64,000 nt of DNA from Sepiola atlantica (GCA_963556195.1 OY744544.1:42566984-42630983); one strand, 5' to 3'. Shown: positions 34,601 through 49,600, numbered from the stretch's first letter. Made by a program: numbers and translations. The notes: generated from the letters alone by a model not told the origin.

Positions 34601-37600
34601 CACAGAAGTTTAAATAAGCGAAGACACCCTGGAGGTGGTAGACTTCTTTTGCTACCTAGGGGATATGCTGAGTGCTGGAGGTGGCTGCGAACTAAGTCCG
34701 ACCATCAGTCAAGACAGCTTGGATAAAGTTCAGAGAACTTTTCCCAATCCTAACATCGTGAGCCATTCCAATTATTATCAGGGGTAAGGTCTATGATAGG
34801 CTTCACTTGTTCAACTTCAGAGAAATGACAGACCACTGATTAGGTGGATATGCAATTTAAAGCCGGACCAGATTCAGAACATTAGGTCGGACACTCTCCT
34901 TGAGAAATTGACCATTCCAAAACTTGATGTCCTAATAAGGACAAACCGTCTTTGCTGGTTCGAGCATGTTGAGAGAAACACATGCAGAGACCTAAGGCTG
35001 GACAGCAAAAAGAAAGCTTGGCGCCCGAGGAAGACATGGAATGAGACTGTCAGGTAAGACCGTAAACAGTAGCAAATGGAGACAGTCAATCCCCACAACC
35101 GTGAGCATTGGAGACTTAGCATAAGGACAGCCAGACAACATTGAACCTCTTATCAAAGGGAACATAGACGATAAACCTGGATAGTGAGTGTGAGTGATTT
35201 TGGGGTTTTCTGACGAGAATTTGATTCCCAATTTAAAAAAAAAATTGTGATGGACTGCACCTGGGGAGTGATTCTGATTCAAGTGGGATGGCACATTTTC
35301 ATTTGAGACTCAGATATAGTGGCGGCAGACATTTAAAAGATCTTTAGAATCTGTCTTTCCATATAGGTGTGCAAGAAGGATTTGGATTTGGGGGACAGTA
35401 GAGCAGTTCAGAATTTTGCATGATCCTGTAAAAACACCACAGGGTAGGGGTAAGCTTTTATTTGTGTTTGCTTTGCCGAATTTAGGGGTGGTGATGGGAG
35501 GCAAGAAATGGGTATTTTCAATTCTTACAGAAATGGAGAAAAGATTCTTACTTTTTATAAAAAATAAAGAGATATTTTGGGGATATGTGAACGCTTAATT
35601 AAAACTAACAAAAAAAATATTTATAAAATACGCCTCATATATGTATATATATATAATGGTGTGCGTGTATCTATATTTTAATGGTGTTTTATAAAAGGTA
35701 TATTCCTCTAATTAGAATTTTCTTTTATCCAATTTAAAAATCCTTTTTTTTTTTATGTTTTTAATCTTTATCTTCAATCTATTTTTCAGAAAAGGGCAAA
35801 GTATTCGCCTGTGGTGACAATAAAATGGGGCAACTTGGTATTGGGCACCAGAGTACTTGCATGTCGACTCCTGTCAAAGTTAGTTTCATTTGATTTTCTA
35901 TTATGACTTATTTATGTTATTAAATTTATTTTTACATTACTTTATTTTAATTTTATTTAGTTTGTAAATTTTCTTTTTTTATTCTGTTGAAGAAAAGAAG
36001 TTTTGTTTCTGCAGACAAACTGTTTTGAAAATGAAATTTGTATAAGAACTTTTAAGTCAAATATCTCTCTTACAAGACATAATTTATATATAAGCAAAGT
36101 TCCTTAATAAGAAGAAAAACCTGTATTTTGCTTTTGTGGATTTGGAGAAAGCTTTTGACAGAATACCAAGAGATGTTGTCTGGTGGGCATTGCGTTAACT
36201 AGGAGCAAACGAGTGGTTAGTGAAGATTGTTCAAGCAATATGCAGAAATGCTCAAATTGTGTTAGAATGTACAGCACATTTAATGACAGCTTTAATCTTA
36301 AAGTGGGAGTACATCAGGTCTCTTTACTGAATCCGTTGCTTTTCATCTGTATCTTGGAGGCATTGTTCAGGGAGTTCCATACTGGTTCTCGAAAAGAGAT
36401 GCTGTACGTAGTACTTTGCTGTGAAACAATGGAAAGTTTACAAAAATTTTGATTAGTGGTTGTGTTGGAAATCCTTCGGAAAGAGGAAAATTCCCATGCT
36501 CAATTTGTGGTAAGGGAGTCAAGAAGTGTAAGACAACAGACTAATGCGAACTCAAATACGGAGAAAATGTGTGGATGGCAACGTCATTGAGGTTGTTCAG
36601 AAATTTTGTTACCTTTTGTGATACCATTGGGGTACAGAGTGAGCAGGTGCTAGTGTGATAGCTAAAATTAGGAGTGAATGGAGTAAGTTGAAGGAACTTT
36701 TGCCATTACTAGCCAGTAGAACGTTACCATTGTTGACCAAGGGAATAGTCTATCAGGCATGTGTATGCAGTGTGATGATGCATGTAAGTGAAACCTGGCC
36801 AATGAAGGTTAAGGACATGTTATTCATGGAGAGGAATGATATGATGGATGTGTAACGCAAGTCTTAAAGACAGACTTAGATCTGATGAACTCGGAAGATT
36901 AAATCTGGACAGTAGAAGATACGTGCAAAACAGGAGGCTTCAATGATATGGCCACATTGAAAGAATGGATGAGATTTCCTGGGTTCGTAGATGTAGAACA
37001 ATTGTATGGGAACACCCTGAAAAATTTGTGGAAAGAAGAAAAAATAATTTTAGAATTTAAAATGAGCGATCAGTTCAGTTTTGCACATGAATTTAAAATA
37101 AAATTGATCACTCATTTTCGGGCCATTCTAGTGTTTTAGGGCAGATAACTTAAAAAAAATTTATGAAATAAATTCTGTGCATTTTTTTTTGGGGGGGGGG
37201 GTCTATTTTTTAGGCAACTACGTGTGGCTTTACGATATTTCTTTGCTTGAAGGCATGCTATGCAAAGTTATGGGAGTTTTTTTGGGGAGAGGTGTTCACT
37301 TGAACTTAGGGTTAAGGAAGTTTTTTTAGGGATTAAGCTTTCAATTCGAGCTTAGGTTTAGTTTTTTTTTGGGGGGGGGGGGTAACCACTCAAAGTTAGG
37401 GTTAGTGGCAGGGTAAGTAATTTTTTTTCTAATTTTTCAGTATAGCCCCCATAAAATGCACATAATTTATTTCCCATAACAAAAACAATTTTGGTTAATG
37501 CCCTAAAAAACTAGAATGGCTTGGAAATTGGGGATCATATTTCATGTGCGCATTTGGGGAAGCATCCTTCTGTACACATGAAAAAAGGGGAAATTGGTAG

Positions 37601-40600
37601 TTATTATTTCCTTACAATAAACAAAAATCTTTTCATTCGAATTAATGTGCAGAATAAAAAAGTTGGATAAACCCAGTATTGATGGATATTTCAGCTAGTG
37701 TGTGTGTGTGTGTGTGTGTGCGTGCGTGCGTCCGTCCGTCCGTCCGTCCGTCCGTCCGTCCGTTTTCAGTGGTTGATCTAGTAAAACTAACGATGTATTT
37801 GTTATCAACTTATTACTGAAGATGTTTTAGTCTAAGTTTTCATATATTTGTTTATAAGAGCAAAGATCTTTTGCAAATTAAAAATCACGTAATAAGGTTA
37901 AAACATTGAACGTTAAAAAAAAAAAAATTTATGGTAGACCAGAACGGAAATATTGAACAGGTCTTATTCTCATAAATTTGTATATTGCTGATGCCAGTTT
38001 TAAATATAACGCATATGCTAAATATATTTATTCAAATAGAAAAAAATAAAAGTGCAAAGAAAGTATCAATTATTTGAGATGGAAATTGTTTAGAATCAAT
38101 TTTTGGCTAAGCAATCTAATGTTACCAATTAGATATTTTAAATTCATATTTTATATATTGATTGAAAGTGTGATAAAAATTCGTTTTATTTTGAAAATAA
38201 AAAAAATTAAAATTGCAAAGTATGATTATCAATCAGTGTCAAAGTTATTAAATTATATATTTAATAATAATTTTTTTTTGCTGCTACGCTGTCTCTGTCT
38301 TCTGGCATCCATTTTGGCAGATTCTCTGCACAGACGGAATTTTCCTCTGGTGTTTATTATTTTTGACAAAGGGAAGTTTCTTTTCCCGAAATATTAAATA
38401 AATAATTTTTATAATCATCCGGACATCACACAAACAGCTAACACTACACTTGCTGTTATGTAAGATTTTAAAGAAAAATAAATAGTAAGTCACATTTTGT
38501 ATTTAATTTATTATTTTTGTTCCTTCCAGCTTACATCTTACCCGGAATTTGCATTGCTCACAGCCTTTTAAAAACATTACTTAATAATATATATATATCA
38601 AATACTACCCAACAAGTGACATTGGTTTAAATTTCCTTTTAAAGTGTGCCTGATTTAAATTGCATGCCTACTTGATTGAAAATAAAAATGTTTTTCTATT
38701 TATTCAGATCAATTATAAAGGTCCGCCAATCAGGAAAGTTGCGTGTGGTGGTGAATTTAGTATGTTGACAGATATCCGCGGTAATCTTTATTCATTCGGT
38801 TGTCCAGAATATGGCCAGTTAGGTAAGTAAGCACTTTCTATTACACCTTAATGAGTATTTTATATACTAACAGCAGTTGCTCGGTTGACAAATATGCTGA
38901 ACATATTTTCAGTGCAAGTTTTTTTTTATTTTTTATTTATTTATTTTTTTTTTAATATAAATTAATAAGATTATGTGGCAGCTTCATGTGTGTTTTTTTT
39001 TTTTAATATAAATTAATAAGATTATGTGACAGCTTCATGTGTGTTTTTTTTTTTTAATATAAATTAATAAGATTATGTGACAGCTTCATGTGTGTGTTTT
39101 TTTTTAATATAAATTAATAAGATTATGTGACAGCTTCATGTGTGTTTTTTTTTTTTAATATAAATTAATAAGATTATGTGACAGCTTCATGTGTGTGTTT
39201 TTCTCGTGTCACCGTAACTTTGATAATTGCACATTGAATTAGTTTTTATTCACTATTAATTGAATATTTATTGAAATAAAAAAAATACAATGGCGTAAAC
39301 TAAATTTAAAAAAAAAATCATATTTTGAGCTTTATCAATATTCACTCTCTCTCCTGAGGCTGACACTACATACCCAGTTTCACAAAGGCTGACACTACAT
39401 ACCCAGTTTCACAAAGGCTGACACTACATACCCAGTTTCACAAAGGCTGACACTACATACCCAGTTTCACAAAGGCTGACACTACATACCCAGTTTCACA
39501 AAGGCTGACACTACATACCCAGTTTCACAAAGGCTTACACTACATACCCAGTTTCACAAAGGCTGACACTACATACCCAGTTTCACAAAGGCTGACACTA
39601 CATGCCCAGTTTCACAAAGGCTGACACTACATACCCAGTTTCACCCTCCCTGCATTCATCGTGTAATCAGACCCCCTCCCCCTATCTATATTGGTCAGCT
39701 TGCTGATTTGGTATGTAAGAAGTGTCCATTTTGAAGTAGATGTTACCGTTAGCTTGAATATAAAAACAGACTCTTCCTCCACATTTTAAATCTGTTTTGT
39801 TCATACGTTGTTTCACCAACAAACAGCCAGGGACGATGAACGCGTTTAAGTAACAAAAAATATCATAGCACACTGAGTTAACGGATACGCATACGTTTGC
39901 CCACTGGTTCGGGTCTTGCATTCATTTGTCTCGCGCGCGTCAAGTCTTTGATACGGGAACATTGCATCTCTTTTCAGCCTGACGTTAACTATCCGACTGT
40001 CTAAAATGGGCGCGGGGGGGGGGGGGCACACAGTGTACAAACCGTACGCCCCCCCCCCCCCATACAAAGTGTTCTGATTGTATAATGTATCGATCACTTC
40101 ACGTGGAAGAATAAACTTGCACAAAAGAAAATAGTTTTTAAACATATAACTGCTACAGGTACTTCTTGCTCTTGACTTATTATTTAAAAACAAAGAAAAA
40201 TCAAAGTATTTATGCAATTTAAAAAGAAAACGTGAAACAAAAATGAAAGTAAGCACATCCGGGCAACGCGGATAGTTACAGCTAGTTAATACATTTTGAA
40301 TTCGTTGAAGTTTTAGTTACTTGAATAGAACTAGATTGAATACATGGCATGTTCTTTTTAGACTGCACCCTGGTCACAGCCGATACCCCCATCCCTTGGT
40401 ACACTTCATTAAGCTGCATCTGTGAACAAAACTTCAACTTTGTACAGGATGTGAAGTATCCATTTTTTTAGCAGAATTCCACTTTTTTACACCCAGAAAA
40501 GGCTGATTTCTATTTAAATCGCGAGAGCCTCTCATAGATGCTAGTTTTCCAATTTTTGTTTGAAATCTGCTTTTAAGCTAATTTTTGCCAGGTTTTCTTT

Positions 40601-43600
40601 TATTTTTTTCATCAGTATTTGGCTGGATTTTATTTCCTTTTCCTCCTCTCTTTCTCTCACTTTATCTTTTTTTCTCTCTCCCTCTGTCCAACTTGACAGT
40701 TTTTTCTGAAAATTTAAATTTTGCCGTGAAGGCTACGACTTCAAATGATTCATGAACGAGGTAGGGGAGCTTAAGTAGATGACTTTTGTTTCATCAAAGA
40801 ATGACTTATTGTCTAAAACGTGCGCACTCGGTGTCTTTCTCTTAATTTTGACTTAGTTAAAACTGATTGAAGTTGTATCGGCAAAAGGTTTCTTTTTTTT
40901 GCGCTGCCCACACAAATCACTACAATATAAAAATCAAACAATTCTACAAATGTAAACACAACACATTTTTTAGAACGATTATGACACGCTCCAGACACAT
41001 TTGCTCATCTATTTGAAAATGAATACCAAAGTTCATTGTCTTTATGTATGAAGTAAAGATCAGCATCCGAAATATAGAAATAGTTGATTTCTTGCTGAGA
41101 AGTAATAAACCCGTGATAATAGCTAATGCCCGCTAACAATGCAAGGATAAAAAACCATCAGCCAATTCTTACATGGCATGTATCCAACGAAGACTATGTT
41201 CGTTTGAACCTATGAAAAACTTGTACAATAACATTTGGAGGTGGGGGGGGGGGGTCTCTTGTTCGGTATCTTCAACAGAATCTGTATAAAAGAGGGTTTG
41301 CTGCCCAAATATACCTTATACATAGATGAATTAGATTTGTGATCGGACCATCCTCTATGGGTGAATTCTGGCCAATGAGAACTACGGACTAGAGGTTTTT
41401 GATCAGAACTCTCTGTTGCATCCTCGGAGTTGGCTGGCAGTAGTTTCTCAAACGCGGTAGTTTACGCGCAATGCCGAATCTCCCTTCAGCAAGCCAAAGA
41501 GTGTGAATATCTTTGCTCATGCTTTTTGGCATCAGCGATTTGAATTCATCAGTCTGATTCTGGATAAAAAAAAACACTTACCGATGTTAAACATGAATAA
41601 TCATAATGATATTCGGTTTAACGTCCATTTTACATGTTGGCATGTGTTAAACGGCTTCTAAAAATTGACTTCCTATCTCTGACTGAGTCTCTATTTATCC
41701 CTCTTTCTCTCAAGTCCATTCTTATCACTCTCTCCCATGTTTTTCTTGGTCTACTCCTGCCAAGTGTTCTGCTACCTCAACTGTTCTACCTCTACCAACC
41801 CCCAAAAATCTCATCCATTCTTTCAACGTGGCCATACCATCAAAGTCTCCTGTTTTGCACACATCTTCTTATACTGTCCAGATTTAATCTTCCTTTGAGG
41901 TCATCAGATCTAAACCTGTCTTTAAGACTCGCATTACACATTGTATCTTTCTTTACTTGGTCAACAGTGGTACCCCTTTGCTGGTTAAATCCTAACTCTT
42001 GCAATCATACTAGCACCTGCTTCACCCTTTGTTCCAATGGTATCACCAAGGTAACAAAACTTCTGAACAACCTCAATAGCTTTGCCATCCAGATAAACTT
42101 TCTCCAATTATCTAACATCGAGTTTCCCATACTTTTTCACTTAAAAGCTTGTTTCTGAATGGAATATTTGACTTTTCTATTAAAAGGTGTTATTATCATC
42201 AAAAACCATTTTCTTCCATCATGATAGATTCTCTGTCAACCACTCTGCCCACTATACCAATTCCACGAGTCTAAAAATTGTCTTTTACGACATCTGTAAA
42301 ATGTCTAAGGCATTTGCTGAGTGATAACTCGCCATCTAAAAGATGGTTATGATTGTCATCCATGTTAAATGTCTAGCCCATCCCATTTCAATGTCAGGTG
42401 TACAAGAATACTGTTATTCAAGATTCCGCTTGAGCATTGTTGATGAAGTCTCTCCAAGACTTTAATATGACAGCAATATGCGATCATCTAAATCTTAGAT
42501 GAGTACAAATTAACGGACAAGGCACAAGATTCATGAAGACTAAATTTAATGTTATGTCTGTCTGAACATGTTGTCAAAGCTTTTTTGTGGCAGACGTGCT
42601 GATCTTGAACCCGGATCAGGCAGTGGAAGTGGACCCAACTGCCTCATCCCCGCCATAAAATGGTCCATCTTTGCTTGGCGTGTAGTTTGAAAATTAAGGA
42701 AATATTGAAATCTTAGGTTACCAGTGAGGATCAAACTCGTAATCTGCGGGAAACAGAACAAATGGTTATTGCACTGCAATAAGCAAACCTACCTGAATAA
42801 GAAAAAGGTGAACCAACGAATTATCTGTATTCTGATTGGTTAAAAAGAATTATCTGTATTCTGATTGGTTAAAAAGAATTAACTGAGATTTATTTGCAAG
42901 TCAGGTGAGAAAGAAACAGCAAGGAAAGAAGTCAGAAGAAAAGGTTAAGTGATTTTGAGCCGCATTAATTTTGACTGAGGCAACAAGTCGATTATTATTT
43001 TCATATTAATCTGGTGAAATTGAGCTTTAACAGTCCCAGTGAAGTCAGAGTGTAAGCAGTGACCTGATTGAGTTTCACCCCTTTTCACTTTTCTTATTCT
43101 TAGATGATATTTTGCAGTTGAGAGTACCATCTCTTGAAAGATTATTACCAAAATAAAGAAATGTATCCGCATGTCAGCACTTACTGGACAACCCAGAATG
43201 TGCACAGGCTTTTGGCAAGGATTTTTTAAATTATAAAGATAGCCCGATTCTTTTTTTTTTTTTTTTTTTTTACCTCAGTTTTGGAGGCTATTTGTATAAA
43301 TCTTAAGTTTGGTTTGCATTAACAAAAGAAATTTGTGTTTCTGTGTACGATATTCAAATAACTTTTTTTATCACACCAAAGAAGGCATATTGCCCTTGAG
43401 ACATAAGGAGCGAGTGTGATAGGAGCCAGATCTAAGTGGGGAGTTGTGCAGCAAGATGTTTGTTCACATTACATTTAAATTTCTGCATGTTGGTACAGTC
43501 GCATCTGTTGACCTCTACAGTAAAGGGGTGGGATTTTGCTGCTAGTCGGGTTGGTCAGGGATATTTATGTTGAGGGGTATAACTGCAGTAAGTTCATCGG

Positions 43601-46600
43601 AGCACATTCCGTGGCAGTACTTGAAAAACAAGTACAAGGATGCAACATTGGGGCGATGAGGCTGGAGCTTTATAGACAGTGCTGCACCTATTAGGTTAGA
43701 AACTCTTTTTTACACCCTGCCCAAGAGGGAGACACTAGTGGTTGGTGCACCAGCCCAGATGTGGCAACAAAAATGAACTCTTCAATGTCGCTTGACCATC
43801 TGTTATTTTTTTTTATTTAATTTTTCTGGTATATTTCTTTGAAAAGTTGTCATGCATATATTTTATTTTCGTTTATCTCTTATGATGTATCCGCATGTAA
43901 AAACAATTTGAAGTTAAGTAAAATCAAATATAGCAGCATGTCAGTATTAGGGTTTGTTTACGTGTCTTAATGAAATAGTTTATACAACATGAAATAATTA
44001 AATTAAGAAAATACTAACATAAACTGCATAACTTGTAAAATTTATAAAAAAAAAAGGCTAGTCAAGATAAGGTCATTGTAAGTTCTTTTAATTTTCCGAT
44101 TAAATTCTAACTCAGAATGAACTGTTTATTTTGTATGTAATAAAAGAAATACTATAAGTTACACCAAGTACACTCATACGTAAATTTGTATGAATCAACA
44201 TCGTCTGACTTTTTAGGTCGGCTCAATTCTATTGTTGGCATTGGTTTTGCCAATTCTTTCTAGAATCCGGTACTTACAGGAGTGAACACGTGAAGGTTGC
44301 CAACATCCATAAGTGAAAGCGGTTTCTATGGAACCGACAGGATTCAGTCGATCGAGCTCGTCAGTTCACATCTTCATCCATTTCACCATCGTGACCTCCC
44401 AATGTAAACTAAGAAACTAAATATTTACTAAAGTCCTAGAAAGCTGCCATATTTGATTTTACGGACCTAAAACCAAAGATTACTGACACTTACATTTGTA
44501 TTATTTTTTTTTTTTTTTCATTTTTTAAGGAAACAATTCTGATGGAAAATATTTTGTAACCAGCAACAAATTGTCGTACACATGTGATCTGGTCCCCAAG
44601 AAAGTGCAGGTGTTTATTGAAAAGACCCGAGAAGGTCACATCATTCCAGTTGCTGATGTTGAAATTCGTGAGGTTGCTTGTGGATTAAATCATACAGTAA
44701 GTGATTGCTGATTTTCTTGTATAAAAAATAGTTTTTGCGTTGGAACAACTGTTATCCCCCATTCTGAATTTTTACTTCATTTGGGACATTTTTTTTTGTA
44801 GGGGTTGGTAGGTGCGAGTTTCTGATGATCCGAATGATATATCTTAAACCATATAAGTTTCTTTACTCTTTAAATCCCTTTCACAGAGCTCTAAATAAAC
44901 AGCCTTTCCAGCTAATTATAATCTCTATTAATAACAGTACGAGATAACTTCACGCTCGTGTGTGTAGTTCTTGTGTTCATGTAACTTTGAATTATTTCAT
45001 TTTATTTTACAGTTAAATATTTATTGAAACAAATAGGCAGTAGTGTAAAATAAAGCAAACTTAAAATCTTATTTTTAAAAAAATTAACTCCATCAGAATG
45101 CATTTCAGTTTCTTCATACCAACTATAGTTTGTACCAACTATTTTTATCTTCTGTTAATAGTGGAAAAAATGACCGTTTGAAATTTGAAAGGAATTTGAA
45201 AACATTTAAACTGTAGAATAGAAAGTCATTTCTGATTTTAAAATTCTCAGCAAATCCTCTTAAAAGATTGAAAGTTTTGAAGGCTATTTACATCCGATAA
45301 TTTCATAGATTGAAACGACATTACCAGAACAAAATTAGTTATAGTTTTATAACAATTTCGTTCAATTAATTTAATGACCATACAATATCTTAATAATTAA
45401 ATTTAACTACCAAAATCTTATTTAAAAAAAAACAAAAAAACAGCATTGTTGGGTGAAAAAATGAAAGTAAAGACTTGATTAACGCCAGGTAGGTACAGCT
45501 AGTCAATCATGAATGTTAAAAATCCTTTGATTGGTTCAATGTTATTTCCATTTTGTGACTTTTCGTCTTGCATAATCAACTAAAACTATTAAGCAAAAAA
45601 AACAAATATGCAAAATAGTCTTTCAAAAAATAAAAAATCTGTTTTGGAATTTTTGAGATAAGCATTGATAATTTCCTCTACCAAAAAGCGTTCTAAGTGA
45701 CAGTCTTCCGGTGGTTGAAGGTTCAATCCTTAACACAGGCAATAATTAAGAATAGCATAAAATTAAGAATTCAAGTTATCAATCCTCATCTCAAAAATTC
45801 CAAAACATACTCCATAAAACAAAACAACAAAAAGAAAGGTGTAAACAAAACAGAAAATTGTAACTAAAAAATATTGGAACAAATGTTGTTTATTAAAGAC
45901 CCTGCTCCTTTCTATTTTATAAAACATAAACGTTTTTAAGCCCATAACTTCAGTTGTGTAATCGCTTCTGCACACTTTTTATCATATCAATATTTGTTTG
46001 GCTGCTTTGATGTATCTGGTCTCCTGCACTTATTAAAGGTTACCCACGCGTCTCCTTATAAACCTCTCCCTCTCCCTCTAATATTATATTAACAAAATAT
46101 AAAATTATCAAACCTCATCTAAAACATTTCAAAACGTAAGGGTTTATATATGCTATTCAACAAAACCAAACAGAAAATTGTTAATTAAAAAAAATCAGAG
46201 CAAATTTTGTTCATTAAAGACCCCTCCCCTTATCTATTTAACAAAATTAAAACATTTCTGAGTCCATAACTTCAGTTATGTAATCTTTATTTTTACTCAC
46301 TTTACATGGTATCAATTGCTTTGAAGTATCTTCATGTCTGGTCTCCTGCACATATTAAAGATTATCAACACGTCTCCCTCGACTCTTGCTTCCCCCCTCT
46401 TTCTTCCTGCTGCTATGAAAGTGTTCTGGGATTTCAGATTTTAGATATAATTGAAGGCTTCAAATTGAAAGAGAAAAGAAGCTGAAGAAAGCAGAAGACT
46501 TGAAGATGAAAGCGACCCTCACAAAGCTGAAGAACTTTTTTTTAAAAAGTCAAAAGTCAACCATGTTTAATTTGAATTAAAGTTGCATTTTTTCCAGAAA

Positions 46601-49600
46601 TGTCATTCAATAAATAGTTTTTTAAATATTTAATTTTTAATGTTTTTGGCGGTATTAGATAGTTAAAACATAGATCATCATGTTTCAAATGATCTTTATT
46701 TTTCGTTTGTTATATATGTACTGATTTCTCAAAAAATTTAGTTTCATTACTAAAAAAAAAAATTTTTTATTGAAATTTATGTAAAATGTGATGCTCTGAT
46801 ATCACCAGAACTCACCACCACAGCCTTGTTTTTTATGTCAAATTTTTCTGGTGGTCATTTTCGGTGGACCCCGTCCCCTTCCTCCTTAATAAAGTTTCAC
46901 ATAATCAGCATTTTAATATCAAAATATTTTAAGTTTTTTTTTTTTAAATTGTCTATTTCATGTATGCGTATAACATTAACAATTTGATGTATGTGTATGA
47001 CATTAACAATTTGATGTATGTGTATGACATTAACAATTTGATGTATGCGTATGACATTAACAATTTGATGTATGCGTATGACATTAACAATTTGATGTAT
47101 GCGTATGACATTAACAATTTGATGTATGCGTATGACATTAACAATTTGATGTATGCGGATGACATTAACAATTTGATGTATGCGTATGACATTAACAATT
47201 TGATGTATGCGGATGACATTAACAATTTGATGTATGCGGATGACATTAACAATTTGATGTATGCGGATGACATTAACAATTTGATGTATGCGGATGACAT
47301 TAACAATTTGATGTATGCGGATGACATTAACAATTTGATGTATGCGGATGACATTAACAATTTGATGTATGCGGATGACATTAACAATTTGATGTATGCG
47401 GATGACATTAACAATTTGATGTATGCGTATGACATTAACAATTTGATGTATGCGTATGACATTAACAATTTGATGTATGCGTATGACATTAACAATTTGA
47501 TGTATGCGTATGACATTAACAATTTGATGTATGCGTATGACATTAACAATTTGATGTATGCGTATGACATTAACAATTTGATGTATGCGTATGACATTAA
47601 CAATTTGATGTATGCGTATGACATTAACAATTTGATGTATGCGTATGACATTAACAATTTGATGTATGCGTATGACATTAACAATTTGATGTATGCGTAT
47701 GACATTAACAATTTGATGTATGCGTATGACATTAACAATTTGATGTATGCGTATGACATTAACAATTTGATGTATGCGTATGACAATAACAATTTGATGT
47801 ATGCGTATGACATTAACAATTTGATGTATGCGTATGACATTAACAATTTGATGTATGCGTATGACATTAACAATTTGATGTATGCGTATGACATTAACAA
47901 TTTGATGTATGCGTATGACATTAACAATTTGATGTATGCGTATGACATTAACAATTTGATGTATGCGTATGACATTAACAATTTGATGTATGCGTATGAC
48001 ATTAACAATTTGATGTATGCGGATGACATTAACAATTTGATGTATGCGGATGACATTAACAATTTGATGTATGCGGATGACATTAACAATTTCATGTATG
48101 CGTATGACATTAACAATTTCATGAAAAATTCCTTTTCAGATTGCAGTTGATTCCAAGAAACGTGTTTATACTTGGGGATTTGGTGGTTATGGACGTTTGG
48201 GCCATTCTGAACCGAAAGATGAAATGGTACCAAGACAAGTGAAATTCTTTGATGGACCAACCAGAGGAGCCGTTCATATTTTTGCTGGTTCCACTTATTG
48301 TCTTGCACTCACGGAATTAGGTAAGTAAAATAAGTCCTGCGTTTCATTCTGTTTATTATTGTTAACAGCAACAAATCTGCCTCAAGAGAACGGAACAAGA
48401 TGGATCCACTTTTAAGATGGCTAAATCTATCTGCACGGTTAACGACAAAGACGCTATTTAAAACTTTTAAAATGTGATGGAACCTCTAAAGATGTGTCTA
48501 ATTCAAACTTAAGTGTGAATAACAGATCCATGGACATATTTAAAATAACAGTTTATTCATGTTTTTAGAGATTAAAATGATATTTTTGAAACTTGGGTAT
48601 GACGGTTGGCTGAAAATGCTATTTGAAACTTGGGCATGACGGTTGGCTGAAAATGCTATTTGAAACTTGGGCATGACGGTTGGCTGAAAATGCTATTTGA
48701 AACTTGGGCATGACGGTTGGCTGAAAATGCTATTTGAAACTTGGGCATGACGGACGGCTGAAAATGCTATTTGAAACTTGGGCGAGGCGGACGGCTGAAA
48801 ATGCTATTTGAAACTTGGGCATGACGGACGGCTGAAAATGCTATTTGAAACTTGTGTCTGATGGACGGCTGAAAATGCTATTTAAAACTTGGGCATGACG
48901 GACGGCTGAAAATGATATTTGAAACTTCATGAACTGACGAAATGCTTAAGTGCTTCTTTATATACTTGACAATGTTGAGCATTGATCATAAATAGTTTGG
49001 TTATGTATGTATGTTGACCCCTTGGGGCCAGGGTTGAAAATGTGATCTGAATACTTGACTCTTGGACCGATAGCCAAAATGTTCATATGGCGTTCTATAC
49101 TCCAGACAACTTTGTGGTGTAGCTGCAAAGCAGGACTGGATGCCTATTGACAAATGTTTGATTTCCAGCGATTTTTAAAGGAAATTAAGTCAACTATATT
49201 TGAAAATACATAGAATAACATTCTGATCCATACCTGACGATAAGATGTGTTAAAAGATAAATAAATGAATATACATATTTTTGTTGTGGAAATTGATAAG
49301 TGTTAAACAAAACGAATAGCTAATTAAGATGTCTGGTAAATATGACCCAGAAACGTATTTTCATTTATTTATCTTTCAACATATAGTTAATTTAATTTTA
49401 AAAAGAAACTGAAAATCAAACATTTGTCAATAGACCTCCAGACATGCGGCTCAGCTGCACCATAAAGTGGCCTGTAATATAGAACGTATATCGATGTGGT
49501 GTCCAAAATGAAAATGCTTAAACCTTTTACTCTGCAGGTAGCTCGATGCATACACTCGCCTGAATTAATAAAAATAAATAAAAACATTTTAAGCCAATCA

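Noticed and set aside
34874..35294. Minus-strand ORFs at 34874-35122 and 34992-35294
   Set aside because: Opposite strand of the RTE-like remnant's 3' part.
39358..39644. CRISPR-like array of 28-bp repeats
   Set aside because: Copies are contiguous with no spacers and lie in a eukaryotic intron, so this is a minisatellite.
40013..40064. G-run followed by C-run as a GC-rich hairpin or quadruplex switch
   Set aside because: Could pair, but homopolymer C/G runs are common across this window, so no special role can be argued.
46953..48308. ORFs of about 396 (+) and 451 (-) codons made of nonapeptide repeats
   Set aside because: They are a by-product of a stop-free 27-bp tandem repeat inside an RCC2 intron. 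The + frame is out of phase with the exon and the minus frame covers the exon's antisense strand.
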